Numbered from the stretch's first letter, positions 16,163 through 25,187 are shown. The stretch: 64,000 bases of DNA from Cyclobacteriaceae bacterium (GCA_016787665.1 JAEUUC010000004.1:88014-152013), one strand, 5' to 3'. Made by a program: numbers and translations. The notes: a model not told the origin generated them from the letters alone.

Positions 16163-17368
16163 TTACTTCTTGCACACGGCTACCCTCACTTTTTCATCTA
16201 CGGTTACCCCCAGTAGTTCTGCTTTGGTAATATCCTGGCAGGCTTCGCGCAGCGCTCCAGCTTTCTGTTTGGCAATGCCGCGGTTGTAGAAGGCCAGTCC
16301 GTACTCGGGGTAGTGGGTAATGGCTACGGTGTAATCTTCAATGGCTTCGCGCAACCGGTTCATTTTGGTCAGCACATTCCCGCGGTTGAGCCAGGCTTTC
16401 TCGTGCGTGGCATCAATGCGTATGGCCTGGGTAAGGTCAGCCAAGGCACCGCCCAGGTCTTTGCCGTGCTCTTTGCAAATGGCGCGGTTGATCCAGAAAT
16501 CCGGGTCCGTGGCGTCCAATTCGATGGCCTTGGTAAAGTCTTGCAGGGCAGCCGCCCACTTTTGCTGGCTCATCAGCAGGTGGCCGCGCTCTTCATACAA
16601 GTACGCCTGTCGCGGGTCCTCTTTAATGGCTTTAGAAAGCAGTGCTTCCGATTCGGCTTTTGAGCCGGTTTCTTTCAGCAGCACCGCCAGGTTATGTTGG
16701 GCCAGGCTGCTGGCCGGATTCAATTCGAGCGTGCGTTGGTAGTCACTGATCGCCTGCTTTTTGTCGCCCGCTTGCTGGTAGGCCAGACCGCGGTTGAGAA
16801 AGAAATCGGCCCGTGCGGGATCAAGACGAATGCAGGAGTCGAAATAGGTAATGGCCCGCGTGTAGTACTTCAACTGAGTGTCGATCTGCCCCAGGTAGTT
16901 AAAAACAACCGAGCGCATATCGCTCTGGGCGGTAAAAATTTTTTGCGTGGCGCCTCCCGACAGCTCAAAATAGACGGACTCCGTTCCGGTGCCGGTTGAG
17001 GCTGGCAATCGTAACAGCGTAACAAAGTCCTCCCGTGCCAATTCATATTGGCTAAGCTGAAACCGAAGGGTAGCCCGGCTAAACAAGGCCTCCCGGTGAT
17101 TGAGAAATTGTTCCAAAAAAATGGAGTAGTCGGTAATCGCTCCACGCGAGTCAGCCAGTCGCTCGCGGGCGATGCCGCGCAGGTAGTAGGCCTTCCATTG
17201 TTGAGGATCTTGTCTGAGGCACTCGTTTAAATGAGCCAGGGCCGTACGGTCCTGCCGCTGCTCCAGTGCCAACTCGCCCTTCTCCAGCATTTGTGCGGCA
17301 TTACGGGGCTGCGATAAGGCATTTAACGCAAGCAAATAGGTCGTGGCCAGCAATAGTAATCTCACCAT
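16163..17368 (-). CDS. Exported tetratricopeptide-repeat protein
   Basis: A signal peptide (MVRLLLLATTYLLALNALSQ) is followed by about nine to ten TPR units over the remaining 380 residues. They show the pattern of W-x3-G/A and Y-x4-A spacing (for example QQWKAYYLRGIARERLADS; ADFFLNRGLAYQQAGDKKQA; PDFWINRAICKEHGKDLGGA; EYGLAFYNRGIAKQKAGAL). A periplasmic protein-interaction scaffold is the safest reading. Its end is convergent with the Rieske gene. Confidence 0.85.
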   Translation of the reverse strand: MVRLLLLATTYLLALNALSQPRNAAQMLEKGELALEQRQDRTALAHLNECLRQDPQQWKAYYLRGIARERLADSRGAITDYSIFLEQFLNHREALFSRATLRFQLSQYELAREDFVTLLRLPASTGTGTESVYFELSGGATQKIFTAQSDMRSVVFNYLGQIDTQLKYYTRAITYFDSCIRLDPARADFFLNRGLAYQQAGDKKQAISDYQRTLELNPASSLAQHNLAVLLKETGSKAESEALLSKAIKEDPRQAYLYEERGHLLMSQQKWAAALQDFTKAIELDATDPDFWINRAICKEHGKDLGGALADLTQAIRIDATHEKAWLNRGNVLTKMNRLREAIEDYTVAITHYPEYGLAFYNRGIAKQKAGALREACQDITKAELLGVTVDEKVRVAVCKK

Positions 17369-17420
17369 TTTAACCCTAATTACCGAAACTTTCGCCTAAA
17401 ATTCCTGTTTTAGTTTATGT

Positions 17421-18089
17421 ATGGAGACCACAAAGAAATCAAAGTCCAAATCGGGCGCCAAAGAGGCGGCTGTGCTGAAGGCCTATCGTGAGTATGTGTT
17501 GAAGGAAGGCAAACAACCCACTTCGGTGTTTGCTTTTTGCCAGCAGTTGGGTATTCCGGAAGAGGAATTCTATAAGCACTTTGCCTCTTTCGAGGCGCTG
17601 GAAAGAGCCATTTGGCAAAACTTCATTTCCACCACCCGCCAAAAACTGGAAGAGGATGAGAGCTATGCCGGCTTCAGTTCACGCGAAAAGATACTGGCGT
17701 TTTACTTTACGCTGGCCGAAATGCTGAAAAGCGATCGAAGCTTTGTGTTACACCAGTTAAAGGGCTGGAAGAACCCCGGCACGATGCCCACCTTCCTGAA
17801 AGGATTCAAGGCATCTTTCGATGAGTGGATTAAGGGTGTGGTGGCTATGGGTGTGCAATCCGGTGAAATTGCCAAAAGGCCTTATCTGGACGAACGTTAC
17901 TACATGCTGTTCTGGCTGCACCTGATGTTCATTCTTCAATTCTGGAGCCATGATGAGAGCGCGAATTTTGAGAAAACAGATGCCGCGATTGAAAAGTCGG
18001 TGAACCTGGCTTTTGATTTGATTGGTAAGGGCATTCTGGATAATGCCATTGACTTTGGAAAGTTTCTCTACCAGACAGCTAAAAACTAA
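17421..18089 (+). CDS. TetR family transcriptional regulator
   Basis: After a lysine-rich N-terminus (METTKKSKSKSGAKE), residues about 18-65 form a TetR-type HTH: VLKAYREYVLKEGKQPTSV, then FCQQLGIPEEEFYKHFASFEALE. The rest is the all-helical ligand and dimer domain, with membrane-like aromatic patches (YYMLFWLHLMFILQFW). The AarF-type kinase gene begins 3 bases after the stop, so the two form an operon. The ligand is unknown. Confidence 0.85.
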   Translation: METTKKSKSKSGAKEAAVLKAYREYVLKEGKQPTSVFAFCQQLGIPEEEFYKHFASFEALERAIWQNFISTTRQKLEEDESYAGFSSREKILAFYFTLAEMLKSDRSFVLHQLKGWKNPGTMPTFLKGFKASFDEWIKGVVAMGVQSGEIAKRPYLDERYYMLFWLHLMFILQFWSHDESANFEKTDAAIEKSVNLAFDLIGKGILDNAIDFGKFLYQTAKN

Positions 18090-18092
18090 CGT

Positions 18093-19424
18093 GTGAGCAA
18101 GCGTGTGAAGGAGCAGGAGCGGATACCCGTAGGGAAAGTACATCGCGCGACCAAGTTTATTGCCACCGGTGCCAAGATTGGCACCAACTATTTGAAGCAC
18201 TATGGAAAGAAGCTGGTCAACCCCGAGCTTTCGCGCGATGAGTTGCACCAGGATAATGCCACCGATATTTATCAGTCGCTCAGCCAGCTTAAAGGCAGCG
18301 CCCTGAAAGTGGCGCAGATGCTGAGTATGGACAAAAACTTGCTGCCGCGGGCCTACCAGCAGCAGTTTACCATGGCGCAGTATAGCGCACCCCCGCTTTC
18401 GTATCCGCTGGTGGTGCGCACATTCGAAAAGCACTTTAAGAAAAAGCCGACTGAGCTTTTTGATACTTTCAGCCCGTCCGCTCAAAATGCGGCATCCATG
18501 GGGCAGGTGCACAAGGCCACGCTTAACGGCAAAGAGCTGGCAGTGAAGATTCAATATCCGGGTGTGGCGGACAGCGTAAAGAGCGACCTGGCTATGGTGA
18601 AGCCTATTGCCCTCAGCATGTTCAAGCTCAATCCGGCCGAGTACGATGAGTTTATCGGTGAGGTGGAAAGCCGTTTGCTGGAAGAGGCGGATTATGATCT
18701 GGAGTTAGAGCGGTCGCAGGAGTTGACCTCTCAATGCCGGTCCATTCCCAATCTCGTTTTTCCCGGCTACTATCCTGAGTTCAGCTGTGCCAAGGTGCTG
18801 ACCATGGACTGGCTGCACGGAAAGCCGTTGGGTGAGTTTCTGAAAACGGATACCTGGACGGCCGAAGAAGGAAACCGGATAGGGCAGGCCATGTGGGATT
18901 TTTACCACTTCCAGATTCACCGGCTGAAGTCGCTCCATGCCGATCCGCATCCGGGCAATTTCATCATTACCGAAAATCGGCAGTTAGGTGTTATTGACTT
19001 TGGCTGTGTCAAAGTGATTCCGCCCGCGTTTTACCTGTCGTATTTTCAGTTGTTGGATGGCGACCTGCTGAATAATCCTAAGAAAATGGCGAAGGTGTTT
19101 CAGGAGCTTCGCTTTATTTACCCGGATGATTCGGTCCGCGATCAGGCATTTTTCACCGAGGTGTTCACCCGTTTGGTTGAGCTACTCGGGCGCCCGTTCC
19201 GCACACCGGAGTTTGACTTCTCAGATTCCGAATACTTCCGTCAGTTGTACGGGTTTGGCGAGGAAATCTCGTCCATGAAGGAATTCCGGAATTCAAAGAA
19301 GGCGCGTGGCGTGAAAGACGCATTGTATATCAACCGTACCTACTACGGCTTGTATAACATCCTGCACGAGTTGAAGGCGAAGGTGAATACCAGTACCACT
19401 TGGTTGCACCGGCAGATCCGTTAA
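18093..19424 (+). CDS. AarF/ABC1/UbiB atypical kinase family protein
   Basis: It starts at GTG 18093, three bases after the TetR stop. Family motifs are present: the KxGQ-like signature as KGSALKVAQMLSMD near residue 70, the nucleotide loop NAASMGQVHKA with the following ELAVKIQYPGV lysine, and the catalytic segment LHADPHPGNFIIT followed by LGVIDFGCVKVIP. The canonical KxGQ glutamine is present but the glycine is Val-Ala here. Relatives support ubiquinone or menaquinone metabolism or lipid homeostasis. No quinone gene is nearby. The pairing with a TetR regulator suggests membrane-lipid or quinone stress control. Confidence 0.9.
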   Translation: MSKRVKEQERIPVGKVHRATKFIATGAKIGTNYLKHYGKKLVNPELSRDELHQDNATDIYQSLSQLKGSALKVAQMLSMDKNLLPRAYQQQFTMAQYSAPPLSYPLVVRTFEKHFKKKPTELFDTFSPSAQNAASMGQVHKATLNGKELAVKIQYPGVADSVKSDLAMVKPIALSMFKLNPAEYDEFIGEVESRLLEEADYDLELERSQELTSQCRSIPNLVFPGYYPEFSCAKVLTMDWLHGKPLGEFLKTDTWTAEEGNRIGQAMWDFYHFQIHRLKSLHADPHPGNFIITENRQLGVIDFGCVKVIPPAFYLSYFQLLDGDLLNNPKKMAKVFQELRFIYPDDSVRDQAFFTEVFTRLVELLGRPFRTPEFDFSDSEYFRQLYGFGEEISSMKEFRNSKKARGVKDALYINRTYYGLYNILHELKAKVNTSTTWLHRQIR

Positions 19425-19509
19425 CGGCAAGGGTCTTCGCACCCCAATGGCAGAAAGCGTTCGGTTGGCCCAGTTAATTCTAGTGATTATCGCAAGGCTT
19501 TACAAATTT

Positions 19510-19540
19510 TTTGAAAAGTCATTCAATACCAATACTTTAG
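19510..19540 (+). promoter_or_regulatory. Candidate ku promoter
   Basis: TTTG (19510-19513) is separated by exactly 19 bases from TACTTTAG (19533-19540), which matches TAnnTTTG at seven of eight positions counting the free ones. It lies 43 bases before the ku start in the 159-base gap after the AarF gene. Confidence 0.55.
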
Positions 19541-19583
19541 CAGTCTGATATTCATTTTTTGGTCCAACTAACCATTTTTTGCC

Positions 19584-20432
19584 ATGCGCGCCATTTGGAA
19601 AGGACACATTCAGTTTTCGCTGGTCACCATCCCGGTCCGGATTTACAACGCCATTGACACCGGCCAATCGATCAGTTTCAACCTGCTTTCGAAGGACGGG
19701 CACAACCCCGTGAGCTACGAGAAGAAGGACAAGGTTACCGGTCAGCCGTTGCGCAATGAGGACATTGTAAAGGGTTATCAATATGAGCCCGGCCAGTATG
19801 TGATTATTGAGCAGGAAGATCTCGATAAAGTGCGACTAAAAAGCACCCGGGTGATTGAGCTGGATGGCTTTGTCAAGGCCGAAGAAGTGCATCCTACGTT
19901 GTTTGAGAGCCCGTATTTTTTAGGGCCGGATGGCGAGGTGGCCGCCAAGACCTACGGCCTGTTGGCCGCAGTAATGAAAGACAGCGGCAAGGTTGGCGTT
20001 GGCAAAGTGGTGCTGCGCGACCGGGAAACACCCGTGCTGATTACCCCGCACGAAAAGGGCATCCTGCTGTATCGCCTTCGGTATCCCCACGAAGTACGCA
20101 GCATCAACGAGGTTCCCCAGTTATTGGAAGTAAAGGCTGACAAAGAGCAGATGAAGCTGGCCAAAACATTGGTTGACTCCATGAGCACCAAATTTGCCAA
20201 AATCGAAATGAAGGACCACTACTATGATGCCTTGAAGGCCATCATCGATTCCAAGATTGAGGGCAAAGAGATTGTCGTGGTGGAGCACGAAGAGCCCAAA
20301 GTAGTCGACATCATGACCGCTCTGAAAGCCAGCATTGAACAAGCCAAGAAGAAGCCCATGGAGAAAGCAAAGGGTGCAGCCAAGGAGGCGAAGAAGGCCA
20401 AAGAGGTTAAGCTGAAGCGCAAGGCAAGTTAG
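19584..20432 (+). CDS. ku: Ku protein, non-homologous end joining
   Basis: The product is a bacterial Ku homodimer subunit: MRAIWKGHIQFSLVTIPVRIYNA at the start, then LLSKDGHNPVSYEKKDKVTG, EPGQYVIIEQEDLDKV, ESPYFLGPD and VLITPHEKGILLYRLRYPHEVR. The C-terminus is a lysine/alanine-rich tail (KKPMEKAKGAAKEAKKAKE), the basic extension that helps bacterial Ku bind DNA and LigD. Ku holds DNA ends and recruits LigD, encoded upstream. It has its own promoter. Confidence 0.97.
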   Translation: MRAIWKGHIQFSLVTIPVRIYNAIDTGQSISFNLLSKDGHNPVSYEKKDKVTGQPLRNEDIVKGYQYEPGQYVIIEQEDLDKVRLKSTRVIELDGFVKAEEVHPTLFESPYFLGPDGEVAAKTYGLLAAVMKDSGKVGVGKVVLRDRETPVLITPHEKGILLYRLRYPHEVRSINEVPQLLEVKADKEQMKLAKTLVDSMSTKFAKIEMKDHYYDALKAIIDSKIEGKEIVVVEHEEPKVVDIMTALKASIEQAKKKPMEKAKGAAKEAKKAKEVKLKRKAS

Positions 20433-20455
20433 TGCATAAACCGGCCGAAATGCCG

Positions 20456-20463
20456 TACCTTTG
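20456..20463 (+). promoter_or_regulatory. Candidate -10 box for the TPR gene
   Basis: TACCTTTG is an exact TAnnTTTG match only 4 bases before the ATG at 20468. If used, the transcript would be nearly leaderless. No clear -33 element is seen in the ku-proximal sequence. Confidence 0.4.
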
Positions 20464-20467
20464 CCCC

Positions 20468-21064
20468 ATGGCCAAGGTTGTTCAATTTACACCTACCCCG
20501 GAAAAATTTGGGTTCAAGCCGGTGCGCAAGCGAAAGTGCGACCAGCAGGAGCAGCGCGGCCAGTTAAACCTGTTCTCGGGTGGCAAGCAGGTTCGACTCA
20601 GCCAACTCTCACCATTTGAAGAAGCCTTATTGTTTGATGATAGGGGCGACCTGGCGCAGGCTAAGGAGCTCTACCTTAAAGCCATTCAGGAGAATGACTG
20701 CTTGCCCGATGCGTACTGCAACCTCGGCATCCTGGAGTCGCAGGAAAAGAACTATCCCAAAGCGATTGACTGTTTCACCAAGTGCCTGAAAGAACAACCC
20801 CGACACTTTGAAGCGCATTACAACCTGGCCAACCTGTATGCCGAAGCCGGCAATTTTCCCCTGGCTAAGTTGCATTATCAATTGTCTATTGAGATTGAAC
20901 CGGATTTTCCGAACAGCCATTTCAACCTCGCGTTAACCCAGGCGATGCTCCGCGAAATTGAAGAAGCGATCATCACGCTCAACCGCTATCGTCAAATGGT
21001 AGACAATCAGGAACGCCATCAGGCCGACAATCTGATTCAATCGCTCTTACGGGCGAGGGTCTGA
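20468..21064 (+). CDS. Cytoplasmic TPR protein
   Basis: I choose ATG 20468 (MAKVVQFTPTPEKFGFKPV) because it follows a -10 box directly; a GTG at 20432 would overlap ku. There is no signal peptide. Residues about 25-60 are basic, and about 55-195 contain three to four TPR units (ALLFDDRGDLAQAKELYLKAI; PDAYCNLGILESQEKNYPKAI; HFEAHYNLANLYAEAGNF; PNSHFNLALTQAMLREI). Similar proteins in Bacteroidota are conserved but uncharacterised. Its place behind ku does not by itself imply a repair role. Confidence 0.85.
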   Translation: MAKVVQFTPTPEKFGFKPVRKRKCDQQEQRGQLNLFSGGKQVRLSQLSPFEEALLFDDRGDLAQAKELYLKAIQENDCLPDAYCNLGILESQEKNYPKAIDCFTKCLKEQPRHFEAHYNLANLYAEAGNFPLAKLHYQLSIEIEPDFPNSHFNLALTQAMLREIEEAIITLNRYRQMVDNQERHQADNLIQSLLRARV

Positions 21065-21086
21065 AATCACCTGCATTTCCTTTCGT

Positions 21087-23756
21087 TTATTCACTTCGTA
21101 AACTGTGTACCGGATTTGCAGTTGCAGCCCGGATGGTTCGCAGCCAAATGGTTAGTAAGGCAATCAAGCCGGTCAACCCCAGCGCGAGCAGGAACGTGGC
21201 CGAACCGAGGGTAACGCGATACGCAAAATCCTGAAGCCAGGTGCGCATGAGGTACCAGGCCAGGGGCAAGCCAACAAGCCCGGCCCACACCACCAACACC
21301 AGAAACTCCCGGGATACCAGGCTCACAATGCTGCTCACTGAAGCACCCAGCACTTTGCGCACACCAATCTCTTTTGTCCGGCTCTCCACCGAGTAGGAGA
21401 CGAGTGCAAAAAGACCCATACAGGAGATGGCTATAATGACCAGGGAGAAGAGGAGAAAAATCTGCCCCCGTTTGGCATCGGCCTGGTAAAGCTCCTCAAA
21501 GCGCGCGGCCAGAAACGTGTATTCGAGGGGATTGTCGGCATCCAATTGCATATTGATGGCCTTTAGCGTCTCCAGCGTTTGATCCCAGTTGGTTGTTTTA
21601 ATGCGAAGCGTGTAGTAGTCGATCCGTTGGATCACTGTGTTGGGTGCCCCGAAAATGACGGGCATCATCTCTTGCCGCAGCGACTCGAAGTGGAAATCTT
21701 CCACAACACCGATCACCTCCACTTGAAAAGGTTGCTCCAGAATTTCGCGGCTGCCGCCAAAGCGAATCACCGGCATTTCAATCATCTGACCAATCGGATC
21801 GGTGAGGCCCAACTGTTGCACGGCCAGTTGCGTGAGCACGATCTTCATCGAGTCCGCCTTTGGATCTTCGATCGTGCGGCCCTCGAGTAATTTGATGTCG
21901 TATGTTTCTAAAAAATCTTTGTCGATACCAACAAAAATCATATCCCGGCCTTTGGAGTCGCCCACTTTTTGAACGGTGGGCACGGGAAATCCCTTCCATT
22001 CGCCCGGCACTCGGGTAGACGTAGTGATGCTGACCACTTCGGCTGGTCGGCTGAATTCCGATTTCACGGCTTCAAAATTCCTTCGGAGACGATTGCTATT
22101 GATGTCGATGACCAACAGGTTTTCATGGTTGAACCCGAGATCTTTGGTGCGCAGGAATTGCAGTTGGCGGTAAATCACAAGAGTCGAGGCGATCATCATA
22201 ATGGAGATGGCAAACTGAGCCGTGAGCAGGACTTTGCGCACCGGCAGGCTCCGGCTGCCAAACTTGATTTCCCGTTTCAACGCCTCCACGGCCGATACCC
22301 GCGTGGAGACAAATGCCGGATATAGCGCGGATACGATACCCGTCAGTACTATCAAACCTATGGTCGCCAGTACCCAGGGAAGAGGCAAGTCGATTAACGA
22401 AATGCTTTTCCCGGTGAACTCATTTATCACCGGCAGCATCAACTGTGCGAACAGAAGGGATAGGAGCAGGGCTAAAACCGACAACACGAGCGAGTCCGTG
22501 ACAAACTGCCCCACTAACTGTCCCTTTTGCGCACCGAGTGATTTCCGGGTGCCGATTTCGTGCGTTCGTTTTAATGCCGCGGCCGTGCTCAGGTTGACAT
22601 AGTTGAGGCAGGCAATCAACAACAGTAGTACAGCGACAGCACCAAACATGTAGAGGTAAAAGGGTCTGATGCTGTTGGCGTTTAGTTCGTTGTCCTGGGC
22701 GTTGTCCTGGTGGAAGTGGACCTCATCCAGCGGCATGAGGGAGAAGGTGCTCTTGAAGTCCTTATCCTTGGGGTGATTCTGCTTCACCAGATTGTCAATC
22801 TTACGGGCAAGCACTTGGGTATCCGCTCCCGGTTTCAGTTTGAGATAGGTCACATACTCACTACTCTCCCAATCCATTGAAACATACTCGTTATACCACG
22901 GGAACATAGTCGGCCACGTAGCCTCCGAAAACAAAATGGGAACTTGAAGGTGTGAGTTCGCGGGTGGATCTTTCATGACCCCTGTCACCGTGAGATAAAC
23001 GGGCTTGCCCTCGCGTGTAAAGGCCGACCAAATTGTTTTGCCGAGGGCGGATTCATTGCCGAAATATTTTCTTGCCAGCGTTTCGGTAAGTACGATAGCA
23101 TCGGGAGATTTCAATGCGGTAGCCGGATTGCCCTCCACGAGGGGGAAATCAAAAAACTGTAAGAAGTTTTCATCGGGCGACCAGATGCGTTCATAACTGC
23201 GCAGGGCCGGATCATTTCCCAGCGTTACCCGTCCAAACGCGGACATCCGGCATGCTGCTTCGATTTCCTGGAATTGGACAGCCGCCTCCTGGCCCAGCAA
23301 AGGCGACACTTGGGCGATAGCGCGAATAGAGCCGTCTTCCTGTTTATCGTGTTGCATCACACGAACGATGCGTTCGGCATCGCGATGGAATTTGTCAAAA
23401 CTCAATTCATCGTGGACGTAAAGGGCCAGCAGCAGGAAGCAGGTGAATCCCAGCGTAAGTCCCGCCATATTAATGAAGGCAAACGATTTATTCTTGGCCA
23501 ATTGCCTGAAACTGATTTTGAAATAGTTTTTGTACATGCCGTAGGTGTTTACACGTTTATATCCTTCCATAGGCCGGATGATACCCGGCCTGAACAAGAG
23601 CAGCACATCCCAACAGAATTTGAGATAGGCTCTCCACTTTCCCTTTTCTCGTGCCCGCTTACCATATTCTTCCAGCAAGTCGCCCTCAATGTAGTCTGCC
23701 AACTTCGGGTGGCAGTACCACCTGAAGAAGCGAAGGGGGAGCTGGGGTGGATTCAT
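21087..23756 (-). CDS. MacB/FtsX-type ABC permease with N-terminal prefix domain
   Basis: The start at ATG 23756 gives MNPPQLPLRFFRWYCHP, the opening of the permease-prefix domain found in PadR-linked Bacteroidota permeases. Two repeated halves follow. Each has a transmembrane helix, a MacB-type periplasmic domain and FtsX helices: NYFKISFRQLAKNKSFAFIN then LLLLIACLNYVNLSTAAA, and VRKVLLTAQFAISIMMIAST then RTKEIGVRKVLGASVSSIV. No ATPase is encoded nearby, so it must pair with one in trans or act in signalling. It is cotranscribed with the PadR regulator upstream, from which it is 133 bases apart. Confidence 0.88.
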   Translation of the reverse strand: MNPPQLPLRFFRWYCHPKLADYIEGDLLEEYGKRAREKGKWRAYLKFCWDVLLLFRPGIIRPMEGYKRVNTYGMYKNYFKISFRQLAKNKSFAFINMAGLTLGFTCFLLLALYVHDELSFDKFHRDAERIVRVMQHDKQEDGSIRAIAQVSPLLGQEAAVQFQEIEAACRMSAFGRVTLGNDPALRSYERIWSPDENFLQFFDFPLVEGNPATALKSPDAIVLTETLARKYFGNESALGKTIWSAFTREGKPVYLTVTGVMKDPPANSHLQVPILFSEATWPTMFPWYNEYVSMDWESSEYVTYLKLKPGADTQVLARKIDNLVKQNHPKDKDFKSTFSLMPLDEVHFHQDNAQDNELNANSIRPFYLYMFGAVAVLLLLIACLNYVNLSTAAALKRTHEIGTRKSLGAQKGQLVGQFVTDSLVLSVLALLLSLLFAQLMLPVINEFTGKSISLIDLPLPWVLATIGLIVLTGIVSALYPAFVSTRVSAVEALKREIKFGSRSLPVRKVLLTAQFAISIMMIASTLVIYRQLQFLRTKDLGFNHENLLVIDINSNRLRRNFEAVKSEFSRPAEVVSITTSTRVPGEWKGFPVPTVQKVGDSKGRDMIFVGIDKDFLETYDIKLLEGRTIEDPKADSMKIVLTQLAVQQLGLTDPIGQMIEMPVIRFGGSREILEQPFQVEVIGVVEDFHFESLRQEMMPVIFGAPNTVIQRIDYYTLRIKTTNWDQTLETLKAINMQLDADNPLEYTFLAARFEELYQADAKRGQIFLLFSLVIIAISCMGLFALVSYSVESRTKEIGVRKVLGASVSSIVSLVSREFLVLVVWAGLVGLPLAWYLMRTWLQDFAYRVTLGSATFLLALGLTGLIALLTIWLRTIRAATANPVHSLRSE

Positions 23757-23889
23757 TATCGTGGATGGTTGTTCGTTTGTAGGGATTTGCTTTTGGAAAT
23801 ACACGGGTGGTTAGTCGTTGATCGGGTTCAGTACTTCTTTTTTGAAGGCTCTCGATTAACGAACCGCAACAACGGAACACCAACAACCA

Positions 23890-24231
23890 TCAACGAACAA
23901 CGATTAAATCGAGCGCCACTTTTGGTATCGCGTTCCATAACTCGTTGCGTGTTTCGCGGGTGTATTCCATTGCTTTCTTGCCCAGAGCCGTGATTTGGAA
24001 ATACTTTTTTGGACGTCCCATGCGATCTTCCGTAGCCTCGCCATCAAAGGACTTGATGTAGCCCTTTTCCTCCAACCGCACCAAAGCCGAATGCATGGCA
24101 CCCATGCTCACGTTGCGCTTCAGGCGTGTCTCAATCTCGTTTTTGATGGCTACCCCGTAAGCTTCTTTGTATAGAATGGCGATCGTGAGCATCACGATTT
24201 CCTCGAACTCGCCCAGTTGGTATTTCTTCAT
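23890..24231 (-). CDS. PadR family transcriptional regulator
   Basis: This 113-residue protein is almost all winged helix: LGEFEEIVMLTIAILYKEAYGVAI, then IETRLKRNVSMGAMHSALVRLEEKGYI and the wing GRPKKYFQITALGKKAM. It is a short PadR without the long C-terminal helix. This kind of PadR commonly precedes a prefix-domain FtsX permease and controls it. A 16-base inverted repeat overlapping its likely -10 box suggests autorepression. Confidence 0.9.
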   Translation of the reverse strand: MKKYQLGEFEEIVMLTIAILYKEAYGVAIKNEIETRLKRNVSMGAMHSALVRLEEKGYIKSFDGEATEDRMGRPKKYFQITALGKKAMEYTRETRNELWNAIPKVALDLIVVR

Positions 24232-24242
24232 GGCCGACTATT

Positions 24243-24258
24243 TTCCTAAATGTAGGAA
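24243..24258 (-). promoter_or_regulatory. Candidate PadR operator over its own -10 box
   Basis: TTCCTA-AATG-TAGGAA is a perfect inverted repeat lying 11 bases before the PadR start. On the minus strand its centre reads TACATTTA (24254-24247), a seven-of-eight fit to TAnnTTTG. Binding here would block the promoter. Confidence 0.5.
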
Positions 24259-24334
24259 TAATCGTGCCAATCTTTGGTATTGGGATTCCGACATGCAAAA
24301 GGCCTGGTCAAACCGATTAGGTGTTCGAAAAGGT

Positions 24335-24375
24335 ACAGGACTGACCGTTGGTGATACGGGTTTACCAGGTCCTGT
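24335..24375 (-). terminator. Possible terminator after the DUF3667 gene
   Basis: Arms ACAGGAC (24335-24341) and GTCCTGT (24369-24375) pair perfectly around a 27-base loop that can itself fold in part. On the minus strand the hairpin is followed by ACCTTTTCG. The loop is long, so the call is tentative. Confidence 0.35.
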
Positions 24376-24383
24376 TTACCGGC

Positions 24384-25187
24384 CTACATCGTCCAGATGG
24401 TGAGGAAGAACAGAATGAGGCGGTAGACCTCGAGCGCCAGTTTCATCAGCCCAATCATCAGCACGGATTTAATCACGAGGCGCCAACTGCTTTCGGTATA
24501 AAATGTATAACCGGATCTGATCAGGAAGTAGAGATTGGTCATAATGAATAGGATCGTCAGGGTCAGTTCGTTGACCTGACTCCCAAGGCCCGTCAGGTTG
24601 ATGATTAAGGTTAACACGATGGCGTTGACGAAAAGATTAAAGCAGGCCACTTCAACCATGTAATCCACATGATCCGTAAAGTACCGATTGCTCTTGCGGT
24701 ACAAAACGTTGAGCGGGAGGGAGGCCAGCAGAACGAAGAGCATCACCATCAGTTTGGCCAGACCAACCGTCTTCAGATTATAAAGCAACGTGAAGGTTTC
24801 GAGGTTTACACCTTGTTGAAGCACAGCCGTGGTGAGCGGTCCGCGCAACCAGCCGCCAAACAGTGACAGTAATTGGGTATTCAGCGAGGCATTGAAAAGC
24901 TGAATGAGCGGGAAAAAGAAATAAATGAGATTTAAGACAAAGAATACTGAGATGGGCGGCAAATACTTCACCCGCCTGCCTTCAGCAAATTCGGCTGACA
25001 CAAAGCCGGGTTTGCGTAGCATCAACCCCAGGGTGTATACAAATTTGTTGTCGGCAAAGGTAATGGCCCGGGCAATAGTGTTCAGCAATGTGCGCAGTGA
25101 CCGGTCAGCCGGAACCAATACCTTTTCACCGCATTGGTTGCAGTAGTTGCCTTCAAACGCATTTCCGCAGCTTTTACACGAAACCAT
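24384..25187 (-). CDS. DUF3667 membrane protein with N-terminal zinc ribbon
   Basis: The ATG at 25187 gives MVSCKSCGNAFEGNYCNQCGEK, a four-cysteine zinc ribbon. Then DRSLRTLLNTIARAITFADNK and LGLMLRKPGFVSAEFAEGRRVKYLPP follow, the hallmark of DUF3667. Five to six membrane segments make up the rest. The family is widespread in Bacteroidota with no proven function. A cytosolic zinc finger tethered to a membrane domain suggests assembly or signalling. Confidence 0.88.
   Translation of the reverse strand: MVSCKSCGNAFEGNYCNQCGEKVLVPADRSLRTLLNTIARAITFADNKFVYTLGLMLRKPGFVSAEFAEGRRVKYLPPISVFFVLNLIYFFFPLIQLFNASLNTQLLSLFGGWLRGPLTTAVLQQGVNLETFTLLYNLKTVGLAKLMVMLFVLLASLPLNVLYRKSNRYFTDHVDYMVEVACFNLFVNAIVLTLIINLTGLGSQVNELTLTILFIMTNLYFLIRSGYTFYTESSWRLVIKSVLMIGLMKLALEVYRLILFFLTIWTM

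Noticed and set aside
16143..16183. GTAGCCG/CGGCTAC inverted repeat at the Rieske-TPR convergence
   Set aside because: The arms lie inside or at the coding ends with a 27-base loop and no T-run, so a terminator call is not supported.
17757..18554. A 265-codon minus-strand frame across the TetR-AarF junction
   Set aside because: Both plus-strand genes carry clear family motifs here; the antisense product has none.
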